Assembly (NCBI RefSeq): GCF_000315625.1
Contig: NW_005434607.1
Location: forward strand, 35,070 to 99,069
DNA from: Guillardia theta CCMP2712
Lineage: Eukaryota > Cryptophyceae > Pyrenomonadales > Geminigeraceae
Length of the DNA: 64,000 bases
Direction: 5' to 3'
The first letter of the stretch is position 1. Every line of letters begins with the position of its first letter. Below, piece by piece: positions 18,501-33,500 of the stretch. A model generated the notes under the pieces. It was given only the letters and a program-made list of their open reading frames with translations, searched no databases and had not been told where the DNA came from. Made by a program: the position numbers and the translations under genes.

Positions 18501-21500
18501 CTTGTAGATACACTTCAATCTCTGTGTGGTTAACACGCGGACTGAGACAAGTGATCGCTTGAGAGGATATGATATGAATACCAGAAATCTGACCATCGAT
18601 GACACAGACTGAGTCAGCGTCAATCATGCTAGATTCCAGATATACAGTGATATTGATTCGTTCATCCATCCACAGATATGAAGGAAGGACGTGAGAAATT
18701 TTAATCTCACTATGCACCAAAAATGTCAAGTTCGATTCAGCATATTCTACTGCGTTGTTGGATATTGACAAACTTTGATTTCCAATAGCATACAAAGTAC
18801 CATTGCAAATGATTTCATCATCCTTGTTCAGGACTGCAGACAGTACTTCCTCCCCTACCTTGCAAAGAATACGATTTGTGAATGCGAAATTTTTGCCATG
18901 CACAGTGAACACAACCGAACAACCCGCGACAGAAGCCGAGGGGTCTGCCGATTGGAGCTGGGGCACGGGGAAATATTGAAATGAGAGGTTCTTAGTAGAG
19001 ATAGGAACGTCCTGAGCTAACAAATGAATGGTCGTCACCTCCACGGCCCTTGGCCACGCAGGAACTTGACAGATCAATTCAGACGAGGAGACAAGTGTGG
19101 ACGAGAGGGATCTGCGGGAGCCGAACGAACATGTCACACCTTTGACTTGGAGATTGAACCCACCAACGACAGTGACAAGAATCCCTCCCTGCATCGATCC
19201 CAGGCTCGGCTCAACTCGCCACAGTGCGAAGGGATCTTGATAGACGAAAGTGAGCATGCCTGGCACATAAAAGCCCTCCGAGCTTGCAGCGACGAGGAAG
19301 GGAACCTTAGCTGGTTGGTTCCGGGGAGGAACTGAGCAGGAGAGCATCTCAGCACTGATCCACTTTGCTGCTGTCTTGCTCTCACCAACCAAGCATTGAT
19401 ATGACTTTTCCGCAGAAAATCCATCACCAACAACTCGAACAATAAAAGCTTCGGAGATTGGACCAAACGATGGTAGTACATGTCTTACTTTCACCGGTCT
19501 CTCAATTATTATCGCGGACGAATTCAGGACGCTGAGATAAGAATTCTTGAAAACAACACTATAATTTCCGACTGAAAGAGCAGGAACTGTACATTGCAAC
19601 ATGGAACTTGTGAGGAAGAGAGCGTGGAAAGTTCTGTTCATGCCGAAGATACATTTGGTCCAGTCTTCCTCTTGAAAGTTAGAACCAAAGATGGTCATGA
19701 TTGATGCTTGATTTGCCAAGAAGGTCGACGGTTTCACCTGGAAGAAAGTGGAAGAATCAAACAGTTTGAATGGAAAGCTTGTAATGAAGAAATTGCTTTC
19801 AAATATGGAGATAGACAATTGTTGAGCTTGTTGCGCAGGTATCTCACAAACAATGCTTGAAGAGGAGATAATGAGTGTCGTAATAGCAGAATTCTGAACC
19901 TTGCATGAGATCCAGGTGACATCCTTTAAATGCTTAAAAGTCAATGTGACCTGAGTACGGACAAGAGCAGATCCAGATGTCGGCCAGATCTTTTCGACCC
20001 GTACCCGTTGGTGATACACAAACCACGCCCCCTCTGTCTCCCTCGACCCTTCCCCGTACACTGACACTTGCCCTGCCTCGCCGCGAGGAGACAGGCAGCT
20101 CACTTCCCACTCCGAAGTCACATTACACCTGGCCTGACGATCACCAAAGTTGATGTTCACCACCTCCTTTGCATACCCATACCCCTCCACCCTGATCCAA
20201 TCTCCTCCGTCCACGCCCCCGACTGAAGGCTCTATCCTCATCACCACAAACCCCGAAGTCCATTCGTACCCAAACCCATGGGTGTCCCAGTCAACTCCAT
20301 TCCTGCTGATCCCAACAGTCATGTTCCCCTGCCACGCTGACCTTGCACGCCCAGGCACCAACACTACCACCATGGTGGACGAGACATACTCGCTTACTTC
20401 TGCCCGCTGAGACCCGAGAGTGATCCCACACTCCCTGTCCAGATTCCTCCCGAGGATGGTGATCTTCTCCTCTTGCCCCACCCTTGCTGCCGACGGCTTG
20501 ATCTCATCGATCCGGGGTGGCTCGTAGTAAATGTAGCTTTGCTCTCCAACTATGTAATCAACGTCTCGTATCACAAGGCGAAGGCTCGTCCTCCCTCCTC
20601 CCTCAGACGACGCTGGCGCAACACACTCACAGACAGTACTCGATCGTACCTCTGCCCACACTCGCACTCTTGCAAACGCACACAGCAACATCTCAGCCTC
20701 GAAGTCTTCTCCCTCGAGGAGCAAACGTGTCCCTCCCTGGCTGGGGCCTGACGTTGGATGTATGCTGGACACAGAGGGTAAGCCCACGTATCGTACTACA
20801 CACGCTGGGTTGATTTCCATGCTGTGTGCCGAGGGTCTCAGGCGATAGACTCCCTTGAGCTTGGGGGGGGTCACGCATGTGGCCTGGTCCGAGTCTTGGA
20901 CTTGACAAGACATCGCATGGTCGCCTACCAGCAACTCAAAGGTGACCCTGTGCATGAAGTGCCCCGACAGCGTGACCTCAGTGCCTCCAGTCTCGTAAAC
21001 AGCCGATGGCCTGATAGCTTGTACCGATGCTTCGCCAAGGTAGGTGAAGTTGAAGCTGCTCTCGCAGTACTTCACTCCTTGCATAGATAGCGATATCACC
21101 ACCGAGCCTGCTGGATGCGGCGGCAGCTCGCAGGTCACGAGGCTTGACGAGAGCCACAAGCTCGTCGACTTTGCCGCCCCGAACCAGCACTCACGATCTT
21201 GTTCCTTCACAAACCCCTTTCCTGTCAGAATGACGCTTTCGTTCCTCCCGCTTGAGGAGCCCACGTCTGGCAACGCTGAAACTAGAGAGCACGCCTCCAT
21301 GATCCGCACTTGACCGCTCGGATGCTCTGTGCACTCAGTATCTTCCATGCCTATGCCAATCGTCAGATCCTCCGGGACGGCTGTGGCAGGAATTGTGCAC
21401 TCAATCTTGCTGTCAGACACAACCGACGAAGGCAAGACGGTCGTGCCCATACAGCAGAGAAACCCGTCTTGAAAGCCTGATCCCACAACCTCCAGCCTTG

Positions 21501-24500
21501 TAGGAACGGAGGTCACCCCTAGCGATGGCACTACATCTGTGATCTCAGGGGCTGCTATCACTTCCAGCACGAGCTCTGATGTCATCGCGCCGCCATCTTG
21601 AGAGACATACAGCAGCTTTTCCCCTGGCGTCTGACTCGGCGACAGGCAAGCAAGCTTAGTCGAGGTCAGCCAGACTGCCAGTTGCGGATGCGCTTCATCA
21701 TGTCGGAAGTCGCACCAGTATTCTGACTTATAGTCGAAGCCACGGCCAAACACCGTGATGCTGCCCGTCTGATGCGAGAAGAGCCTGCGAGGCTTCAAGT
21801 GCGAGACCGCGAAGCCTCGCAGAAACAAGAAGCTTGTCCCCGTGCTAAACCAGCTCCCTAACACCTGGAGACTCAGAGTCGCGTTCCCGGCGTCGTGCCG
21901 TGGCGTCGTACAGCTAATCATGTTGGCAGCTATCCATCGCCCCCTGCTCGGCTCCGAGCCTTCTCCGAACCTGCAACCCACCCCCGCGTCCGCTTCGAAG
22001 CCTCTCCCTATCAGCGTCACCGGGGTCTCCCCGCTCTCGGGTCCGCATGAGGGCTCGATCCGGTGCACCTCAGGCGCCTCGTAGAAGGATAACACCTTCT
22101 CGTCCTGCGTGAAGTCGACTCCGTTGAGCGACACCTCAACGTATACCTTCGGCTCCTCACGCGTTGCTGAGGCGATGCAATGCAGCAACGTCGAGGACGC
22201 AGTCCTTGCGGCGGTGACTTGAGTCCCCACTCGACACCACATGGAGTCCTCTCTGAAGTCTGTCCCGTATACTTGAATCTGCGTCTTTTGTTGGAGTTTG
22301 CAGAAGGAAGGTGTCAAATTCGTGATAGTGGGGGGTCTCACAAAAAGAAATTCTGCATTCCCAGAATGAATTTCGTTTTCCATGCCAAGTATTTTGTCGA
22401 TAGACATAGTTTGCTCTGTCGTTGTCATTGGTGTCAAACACTGTATTTGAGAGCTTGAAGGTCTTGATATAAAATGGAATGGACGACAAGTAATTTTCTT
22501 TTTGATTATTGGATCGTAAGAAATAAGTATTTTGGTTCCTCCAGATATTGGACCAATAGTAGGATAAAATCGAATCGAGCTGGTTATAATCTGGATGGCT
22601 GCGGTCAAAACACATCTTTCATCAGGATGTGAAATTCTAAACGAAAAATTACCCGCACGTTGCAAATAAATGGTGCACTTCGCTGTAGTTGAGGAAATGA
22701 TTTGAATGCCGGACCTTCGATTCTGAAACGAGCATAATGAATTGTTCAACATCTCCAAATTGCTGCCCCTCACAGTGATATCATGTTGGAGATCTTTGCT
22801 CCAGGAAATCACTGAAGGCATCACTTCCATGGACGGGAAAGAAGCAAATTTCAACAGGTGTCTATCACTCGTGCAGTCCTTCTCATTCAACCCGTACTCC
22901 ACTGCTTGTACTGACGGGGAGACATAAGGAATGTGGCATACAAGCTTGGATGAGGTTACAAATCTTGTGGGTACAAATTTCTGTCCAACTTTGCACTTCC
23001 CCTGACTTTCAAAAGACGAACCAAAAATTGTTATCAAAGATGTATCATTGGTACAAACTTCGGAAGGAAACAATGAAATTACTCGAGCAGCAAATTGAAG
23101 GAATTCAAATTTCAGTGTTTCCAACATGACCCGAGGATAGGAAGACGATTCATATACTTCCACCGTAACGAAACCTGCTGAGTGCTTTGGAGTAACACAG
23201 ACAAACAACAATCGTGACTTTTTCTCACAGGACGATGCTGTGCGATCAAAGAGAACTTGCAAATTGTGTTGTTCAACATTCAAGACAACTGACACATAGT
23301 CTCCTCCTGCAGCTGATCCAGAACTTGGAACCAATTCGATATTACCACTTGAAATTGACAAAATACTGAATTGTTGCGATGACCATTCAGTTTCAAATGC
23401 ATCAGATACGAAGGATGGAGCACTGAAATATACTTGGAAGCTATGATTTCCTTCACGTAAAGAAAGCGACACACAAGTAAGTTTCGTGCTAGACGCCATG
23501 ACAGTCATCATCATATGCTTTTCAGCTACGATGCATCTGTGTGATGACACATCAAAACTCTCTCCTATCACTGTGACAATCGATGGTCGAAACGATCGAA
23601 GAACTTTCGGTGATATTTCCCAGACTCGTGGGGGTTTACGTACGATGATCTTGAGAGAATTCATGCTTGATAGATGATCCATTCTTGCAGACACTTCAAA
23701 TATTCCTTCAATCTCATTCGGAACTTGGCAGGTGATTGAATCAAAAGGAGCCGGGCTTGCCTCATATTGTTGAGATCGAACAATGCAAGAAATATTTTTG
23801 AATTTTGAAACAGATATGGAAAGCTTCAATAGCAAAAGAGTTGGTCGAAAAAGGAATCCAAAGGAAGGCTGGATAGACAAAATTCTGAAATCCTCACTCA
23901 AAAATTCAAAGTTCAACTTCGTTTGATACAGCTCGTTTTGGCCGTCAGTCACACGAAAGGAGTGATTACCCACAGTTCCTTCAGGAACGGTGCATTGAAT
24001 GGAAGTAAAATTGATGTAGGCCGCTTTTGATCTGAATGATCCGAAAAGACATCTGTAGGTGGATTCCACCTGAAAATTATTGCCTAGGACCGTGACATAG
24101 GAACCACCCTGTTCGCTTCCATAAGAAGGAAAGATCGAGAGAACATAAGTATTCTGAAAAATCAGAACATGTTCCATGAGGATTGACGGAAATTCCCTCC
24201 AAAACAGGTTGATTTTATTCTCCCCTACATTCAAAGAGACAAAAGTGCAACGAAGCATTGAAGAACTGAGAATAGAAGCCTCGTGATCCGCAATTTCACC
24301 CATTCGACATTTCAAGGTAAGGAACGGGGATGAAAGTCCAACACCAATCATGGTTATTGTGCTCACTTTGGTGTTTGTACGATTTGGAATGATTTGATCT
24401 ATTCTCGGTCTTTGCACGAATGGAAACATGCCGCCGTTAGCAATATACTCTGATGAAGACGATTTGAGGCTGAACTTCACCTGCGAGGGAGCATCTAGAA

Positions 24501-27500
24501 TCGGTGTATGACAAATGGCAAGTGATCGATTCACGACTGATGCACGTACGTTTTGGGATCCAAAGTAACAAGTTGTGGTCATATGCATGGAAAAGTTTTG
24601 TCCATGTACATATACACTGGTACTCTCATACAGAAATCCGACTGAAGGCTGGCATGTCACCAGTTCGACAGAGGGTACTTTCTGTGACATATTAGCTGTG
24701 ACAAGGTTGAGTTTTGCTGAAGTTAATTCAAAGTCTATATTGTTGAAGCTCACATACATAGAAACATTGGAAATCAGTGGGACTGGCTCCAACGCGTACT
24801 GCACCTCGAAAGAGTTGTTTTGATTCTTCTGTGTGAGACGTTTCGATTGAACCTTTGCAAATTTCACCCGTACATCTGCATTCCAGTTAATGCTGCCAGT
24901 CACAGTCACAATACTTGCAGCATTTGCCAGGATCTGTGTAGGATTCACAAGAATATCTTGCGACGGCAGCCAGTGATGAAATATTTTTTCATCAGACATC
25001 AATTCATGAGCAACAAAGCTTATTCGAAACTCAGAAACAGCAACATTTGACTTTGGGGAAAGGCATTGCAAAGCAGTTGAAGACATGAATGTTCCAGCTG
25101 TAAAAATGGTGTGGGTCCCATTTCGAAACCTGAAAGTAAATGCACATTTCCAGTCATCTTGCACAAAATGGATGCCATAGATTTGAACTTTCGTGTTTCC
25201 TGTGCTCGGAGCATTATTCGGGAATATATCGAACAGTAAAGGCGTCGGAATCACATTCAAATGAGTTCTTGACAGTATACTGTCTCCCAAAAGCAACTCA
25301 AACTGCATTCTCTTAGGAGCCCCCCCTGGGAAAATACAGGAAACTGAAGTCGAATTCATCCACACAGTTCGCACACGATGACCATCAAAGTTGCAGGAGA
25401 CATATGGAGAGAATTGAAAATCTACTTGGCCAGAGCATACAGCATACAATCTTGAGCCACCACAGCTATATGCATATTCTGGAACAAGATTCCATTCATG
25501 TTGATCGGAGGTGTATAAGAATACAACTACTGATGTCTTGAGAGGTTGACTGTCTTGAACTAGAGTGAATTGAACATAACCCAAGGCGTTCTTAGGTACC
25601 CAAGTGATAGCATGTGTCTTATTCACTCTATGAAGGTCTGCAATCGTCTCGCCAAATCTACACTTGACAGCAAAAGCATCTGGAAAGTATCCTAAGACAG
25701 TTATGGGATAACCACCCCGATGGCTCCCTGAAGTCGGGAATATACCTGCAAGAGAGAATCTGCTGTAATATTCAAACCAAACGCCTCCATGCGATTGGGA
25801 AAATTTCGAAACAACGGAAACTTGCACCATGCCTTTAGCATGGGGCGGGGACAAACACGAACAAGACGTTGACGTCAAAAATCTGAAAGCAGCTCCCGCC
25901 TCATCGCCAAACCTGCAGAAAGATGACGAGACAATGAAGGTTCCTGTGATTGTCAGAACTGTTCCTCCATCCAAAGGACCAGACGATGGAAAGGCACCAG
26001 AGATAAAAGTATCTTCAAATATTTCAATTTGCTTCGAATTTGTCATCACATTCGATGAGCGATCGAATGCAAATTGCAGCGAGACATTTGAAATACCAAC
26101 TTGCCTTGCGAGAGGTACAAAGCATCGAGCAACACTTGAAGAAACCAACGCAAGATGAGTAAACTGCTGTCCAAACAAGCACTTCCATTGCTTGTAGGCG
26201 GGAGGAAAGATTCCTCTCAAGCTTATCAATTGACTGCCAAGCCTTGAAACTCTAGACGGAAACACTTCTAATAGAGCTGGAGATTGAACAAACAAGAATT
26301 TGAAATCTAAATAAACAACGTGCGAATGCAGTAAAATCAAACTAAGAGTCGCGTTCCCGGCGTCGTGCCGTGGCGTCGTACAGCTAATCATGTTGGCAGC
26401 TATCCATCGCCCCCTGCTCGGCTCCGAGCCTTCTCCGAACCTGCAACCCACCCCCGCGTCCGCTTCGAAGCCTCTCCCTATCAGCGTCACCGGGGTCTCC
26501 CCGCTCTCGGGTCCGCATGAGGGCTCGATCCGGTGCACCTCAAGCGCCTCGTAGAAGGATAACACCTTCTCGTCCTGCGTGAAGTCGACTCCGTTGAGCG
26601 ACACCTCAACGTATACCCTCGGCTCCTCACGCGTTGCTGAGGCGATGCAATGCAGCAACGTCGAGGACGCAGTCCTTGCGGCGGTGACTTGAGTCCCCAC
26701 TCGACACCACATGGAGTCCTCTCTGAAGTTGACTCCTTCTACCTCCACAATCGTGTTGTCTACTCGTGGCACTTGCAAAGGATGGATACCAGAAATGCTC
26801 GGAGGCATCGCAAACTCAAAGATCAGGTCAAGGCTGTCCCTTTCCTCCCGCTCTTGTCCTATTCCAAACTTGACGGCTCCTGGATATTCGACTGCTCGTG
26901 TTATGCAATAAGCCTTGTCGCTCTCAACTACTTCTGCTTCGACCGCTAGCTGCCCAAACCAGCATAAAGCACCTCTCTGTGGCAAGTCGCTTGCCGACAC
27001 CTCAACCCGAGTACCACCTCCCAATGGACCAATGGTAGGAGTGATCAAGATTGCCCTCGATCTTGGAACAGCCTCAAACACGACATCTCCAACACACTCA
27101 TCAAGCCCAAACATCGAGACGCTCAGCGTTGTCGGACCTTCATGGCGTTGGGGAATCGAGCACTTCACCAGACTGGATGACAGCCACTGTCCGGGTTGAG
27201 ATTGAGATGACGAGGCGTTCAAACGGCAGACAAGGTCCTCCACCGACAAGAAATGAGACCCGATCACTGTAATGGATGAGTGAAGTACCCCATTCACATA
27301 TCCAGAAACCGTCGGGGCTGCTTCGTATGAAATGAGTATCTTGTTTGAGAAGCCATCTACTGCAGGTGTGTATATTGATAGCTCATACTTCCCCTGGGGC
27401 TGTGGAGAAAGATTGCATGTCACCATCGATCTGGAGTCTCCCATGACTGCAGTGCTGTCTCCGCCGACCTCGCAGAGGCTTAGTCCAGGCAAGAAATTCT

Positions 27501-30500
27501 GACCGTATATCGTCACCACTCCTCCTTTGTTGGATAAAGCTCGCCGAGGTATCACGTTGGATATTTCTGGGACTCCAGCGTCAACAAAAGAGAACGAGCT
27601 CGTTACAAGTGATCGCTTGTTTCCTATCAGCAGCTCGAGATGGACCTCCCCTGCATCATGCGGGGGAGCTGTGCACCTGACCTGAGTGGACGAGATGAGC
27701 GACGACTTGACTCTGAGCTGATCAAACACGCATTCGATTGAAGCATGCGGAGGGAATACCCCGCTGACGTAGACCGCTGTGCCGCCACTCACGTCTGCCA
27801 TGGACGGCTGTGCGGTCATCACAGATTCACGAGAGTGAAACATGATCGTGTATGGCATGCTCTTGTGACTCGAATCCTCTGACTCCAAGGTCAACGACAT
27901 GTTGCCCACGGCCTTTGTTGGTCGCTCACACACAACTGCCGAGGCCGAAAGCGGCGTCAACCTTGATCGTAGATGCTGATACCCAAACCGGCAGTACTGT
28001 AGCAAAGAACCGCTGAACCCCTCGCCAATCAACGTGATGAGATCTGTGGCACTATCGCTTTGTGTCGGCTGGACGTTCTTGATGTGTGGGACCTGCTTCA
28101 GCAGATACTGCACACTCTCTCCCTGCACCTTGTCATCCATGCTTCTGATTGTCACTTGGACACCGTCAGCTTGTAATGCCGGGACGACGCAGGTCAAAGA
28201 TGTAGACGTCAAGACTTGAGCTGGTTCGCTCGAAGGTGTCTGATCGAACCAGCACGCAAGCCCGGCTTCCGCGAGGAAGTGAGAGCCCAATATCGTCACC
28301 ATGGACTTCAATGCAGTGGGCCCTTCAGAAGGAAGCACAGCAGACACCTTCATAGGCTCATACACCAAGAATCCCAGGCCTTGGCTGTGGTGGTTACCGA
28401 TGTGTACCGAAATGCTCACCAGACCTTGCAAGACTGGTGGAAGGTAGCATTGCACAACGTCAGACTGAGTGAATGATCCAGGCGTCATGATGCCATTCAT
28501 CTCACAGGCAGCACTCCCACCGAACGACCACCCTTGGTCGTCGAGAAGGACGTTTATCTCAACTCCACCTGCGGAAGGTCCTACGGAGGGGAAAATATTT
28601 TTTATCAAATGCATGTTTTCGTTCAGGAAGAATGGCCTGGAGAATATTTTTCCATCATTTGAAAGTGTTACAGAGCTGTTTCTTGCAAGGATGTTTGTAT
28701 GGGTCGAAATTGATAACAATATTGGAGATTTTTGATGTATCTCATCCTTGCCGAAGATGTGGGATCCAACTTTGCATTTCGAAAGATTTGTTATTAGAAA
28801 ATTGGATCCCGAAATTTCTAAGAGAACTTTTCCTGGGGTACTGATGTAGTCGACTGCTACTTGATCTATGCTGGGGATTGGTTCCATGAATGTCACATTC
28901 TCTCCGCTGCAGACAGAATCATTGCTGAATATTTCAAAATGGTTTATCTCAATTAACGATGGACTTCCACATGTTATACTAGTACTTGATATCATCATCG
29001 CCAGAAGACTGTAGGACGAATTAAATTTGCAATGATACGTCTGCCCAACAAGGAACTTTCCCAAAACCAGGATGTTTTCTTCATTCAAAAGAAATATTCT
29101 GTCAAACCTGCAAACAAATCTGTGAATCAATAATTCATTCTTTGACACTCTGATTCCTGAAAAGAACAAAGATAGCGTATGTGAACCTTCATCAAGAAAT
29201 GGTAATCTACATCCTTGCAATTCAAACCCACACTGCTCAAGAGGTGACGAATAAGCTCCAATTTTACATGAGAGCGACGATGTCTGAGCAATTTGCGGCA
29301 GATCCTTTGCAATGATGGTGACCAAAAAAGAGTTGGTATCATGATACCATATTTGAGGAGATACAGATGTCAATAGTATTTGATCTATGACTGAAATCTG
29401 AGCTGTATAAACTGGCGAGAACGAATCATCAAGAATCGTGATCGACAAGTTCCCAGTGATTGTACGGTGTATAGGAAAATGTCCAGAATCATCACTCAGG
29501 ACAACAAGTTTTTCTTCGGGCGCTAATCCAGCTTTGATGTAAAGATTCTTCAGCGACAAACCAGATCCAAAAACGCTGATGCTGGAAGAGATATCCTTCA
29601 AGACTATCAAGGGTTTGATGAAGTCAATATGAGGTCGCTCAAAGAATTCGAAAACAAGATCCTCCGACAATGCTTTCTTTTGAGACTGAAAAAAGAAACC
29701 AAAGTAGCAAACAGCAGGCGTATGACTCGGTGATCTGCACATGAAAACCTTTCTGTCCCTACTAAGAACTGCCTTGACAGATACATTGCAAAATTTGCAA
29801 AACCCATCCATTCCTGCAATCAATCCTGATTGTAAAAAGACCATCACAGTATCTCCACCTTCCAGTGAACCAGATGTCGGCCAGATCTTTTCGACCCGTA
29901 CCCGTTGGTGATACACAAACCACGCCCCCTCTGTCTCCCTCGACCCTTCCCCGTACACTGACACTTGCCCTGCCTCGCCGCGAGGAGACAGGCAGCTCAC
30001 TTCCCACTCCGAAGTCACATTACACCTGGCCTGACGATCACCAAAGTTGATGTTCACCACCTCCTTTGCATACCCATACCCCTCCACCCTGATCCAATCT
30101 CCTCCGTCCACGCCCCCGACTGAAGGCTCTATCCTCATCACCACAAAGCCCGAAGTCCATTCGTACCCAAACCCATGGGTGTCCCAGTCAACTCCATTCC
30201 TGCTGATCCCAACAGTCATGTTCCCCTGCCACGCTGACCTTGCACGCCCAGGCACCAACACTACCACCATGGTGGACGAGACATACTCGCTTACTTCTGC
30301 CCGCTGAGACCCGAGAGTGATCCCACACTCCCTGTCCAGATTCCTCCCGAGGATGGTGATCTTCTCCTCTTGCCCCACCCTTGCTGCCGACGGCTTGATC
30401 TCATCGATCCGGGGTGGCTCGTAGTAAATGTAGCTTTGCTCTCCAACTATGTAATCAACGTCTCGTATCACAAGGCGAAGGCTCGTCCTCCCTCCTCCCT

Positions 30501-33500
30501 CAGACGACGCTGGCGCAACACACTCACAGACAGTACTCGATCGTACCTCTGCCCACACTCGCACTCTTGCAAACGCACACAGCAACATCTCAGCCTCGAA
30601 GTCTTCTCCCTCGAGGAGCAAACGTGTCCCTCCCTGGCTGGGGCCTGACGTTGGATGTATGCTGGACACAGAGGGTAAGCCCACGTATCGTACTACACAC
30701 GCTGGGTTGATTTCCATGCTGTGTGCCGAGGGTCTCAGGCGATAGACTCCCTTGAGCTTGGGGGGGGTCACGCATGTGGCCTGGTCCGAGTCTTGGACTT
30801 GACAAGACATCGCATGGTCGCCTACCAGCAACTCAAAGGTGACCCTGTGCATGAAGTGCCCCGACAGCGTGACCTCAGTGCCTCCAGTCTCGTAAACAGC
30901 CGATGGCCTGATAGCTTGTACCGATGCTTCGCCAAGGTAGGTGAAGTTGAAGCTGCTCTCGCAGTACTTCACTCCTTGCATAGATAGCGATATCACCACT
31001 GAGCCTGCTGGATGCGGCGGCAGCTCGCAGGTCACGAGGCTTGACGAGAGCCACAAGCTCGTCGACTTCGCCGCCCCGAACCAGCACTCACGATCTTGTT
31101 CCTTCACAAACCCCTTTCCTGTCAGAATGACGCTTTCGTTCCTCCCGCTTGAGGAGCCCACGTCTGGCAACGCTGAAACTAGAGAGCACGCCTCCATGAT
31201 CCGCACTTGACCGCTCGGATGCTCTGTGCACTCAGTATCTTCCATGCCTATGCCAATCGTCAGATCCTCCGGGACGGCTGTGGCAGGAATTGTGCACTCA
31301 ATCTTGCTGTCAGACACAACCGACGAAGGCAAGACGGTCGTGCCCATACAGCAGAGAAACCCGTCTTGAAAGCCTGATCCCACAACCTCCAGCCTTGTAG
31401 GAACGGAGGTCACCCCTAGCGATGGCACTACATCTGTGATCTCAGGGGCTGCTATCACTTCCAGCACGAGCTCTGATGTCATCGCGCCGCCATCTTGAGA
31501 GACATACAGCAGCTTTTCCCCTGGCGTCTGACTCGGCGACAGGCAAGCAAGCTTAGTCGAGGTCAGCCAGACTGCCAGTTGCGGATGCGCTTCATCATGT
31601 CGGAAGTCGCACCAGTATTCTGACTTATAGTCGAAGCCACGGCCAAACACCGTGATGCTGCCCGTCTGATGCGAGAAGAGCCTGCGAGGCTTCAAGTGCG
31701 AGACCGCGAAGCCTCGCAGAAACAAGAAGCTTGTCCCCGTGCTAAACCAGCTCCCTAACACCTGGAGACTCAGAGTCGCGTTCCCGGCGTCGTGCCGTGG
31801 CGTCGTACAGCTAATCATGTTGGCAGCTATCCATCGCCCCCTGCTCGGCTCCGAGCCTTCTCCGAACCTGCAACCCACCCCCGCGTCCGCTTCGAAGCCT
31901 CTCCCTATCAGCGTCACCGGGGTCTCCCCGCTCTCGGGTCCGCATGAGGGCTCGATCCGGTGCACCTCAGGCGCCTCGTAGAAGGATAACACCTTCTCGT
32001 CCTGCGTGAAGTCGACTCCGTTGAGCGACACCTCAACGTATACCCTCGGCTCCTCACGCGTTGCTGAGGCGATGCAATGCAGCAACGTCGAGGACGCAGT
32101 CCTTGCGGCGGTGACTTGGGTCCCCACTCGACACCACATGGAGTCCTCTCTGAAGTTGACTCCTTCTACCTCCACAATCGTGTTGTCTACTCGTGGCACT
32201 TGCAAAGGATGGATACCAGAAATGCTCGGAGGCATCGCAAACTCAAAGATCAGGTCAAGGCTGTCCCTTTCCTCCCGCTCTTGTCCTATTCCGAACTTGA
32301 CGGCTCCTGGATATTCGACTGCTCGTGTTATGCAATAAGCCTTGTCGCTCTCAACTACTTCTGCTTCGACCGCTAGCTGCCCAAACCAGCATAAAGCACC
32401 TCTCTGTGGAAAGTCGCTTGCCGACACCTCAACCCGAGTACCACCTCCCAATGGACCAATGGTAGGAGTGATCAAGATTGCCCTCGATCTTGGAACAGCC
32501 TCAAACACGACATCTCCAACACACTCATCAAGCCCAGACATCGAGACGCTCAGCGTTGTCGGACCTTCATGGCGTTGGGGAATCGAGCACTTCACCAGAC
32601 TGGATGACAGCCACTGTCCGGGTTGAGATTGAGATGACGAGGCGTTCAAACGGCAGACAAGGTCCTCCACCGACAAGAAATGAGACCCGATCACTGTAAT
32701 GGATGAGTGAAGTACCCCATTCACATATCCAGAAACCGTCGGGGCTGCTTCGTATGAAATGAGTATCTTGTTTGAGAAGCCATCTACTGCAGGTGTGTAT
32801 ATTGATAGCTCATACTTCCCCTGGGGCTGTGGAGAAAGATTGCATGTCACCATCGATCTGGAGTCTCCCATGACTGCAGTGCTGTCTCCGCCGACCTCGC
32901 AGAGGCTTAGTCCAGGCAAGAAATTCTGACCGTATATCGTCACCACTCCTCCTTTGTTGGATAAAGCTCGCCGAGGTATCACGTTGGATATTTCTGGGAC
33001 TCCAGCGTCAACAAAAGAGAACGAGCTCGTTACAAGTGATCGCTTGTTTCCTATCAGCAGCTCGAGATGGACCTCCCCTGCATCATGCGGGGGAGCTGTG
33101 CACCTGACCTGAGTGGACGAGATGAGCGACGACTTGACTCTGAGCTGATCAAACACGCATTCGATTGAAGCATGCGGAGGGAATACCCCGCTGACGTAGA
33201 CCGCTGTGCCGCCACTCACGTCTGCCATGGACGGCTGTGCGGTCATCACAGATTCACGAGAGTGAAACATGATCGTGTATGGCATGCTCTTGTGACTCGA
33301 ATCCTCTGACTCCAAGGTCAACGACATGTTGCCCACGGCCTTCGTTGGTCGCTCACACACAACTGCCGAGGCCGAAAGCGGCGTCAACCTTGATCGTAGA
33401 TGCTGATACCCAAACCGGCAGTACTGTAGCAAAGAACCGCTGAACCCCTCGCCAATCAACGTGATGAGATCTGTGGCACTATCGCTTTGTGTCGGCTGGA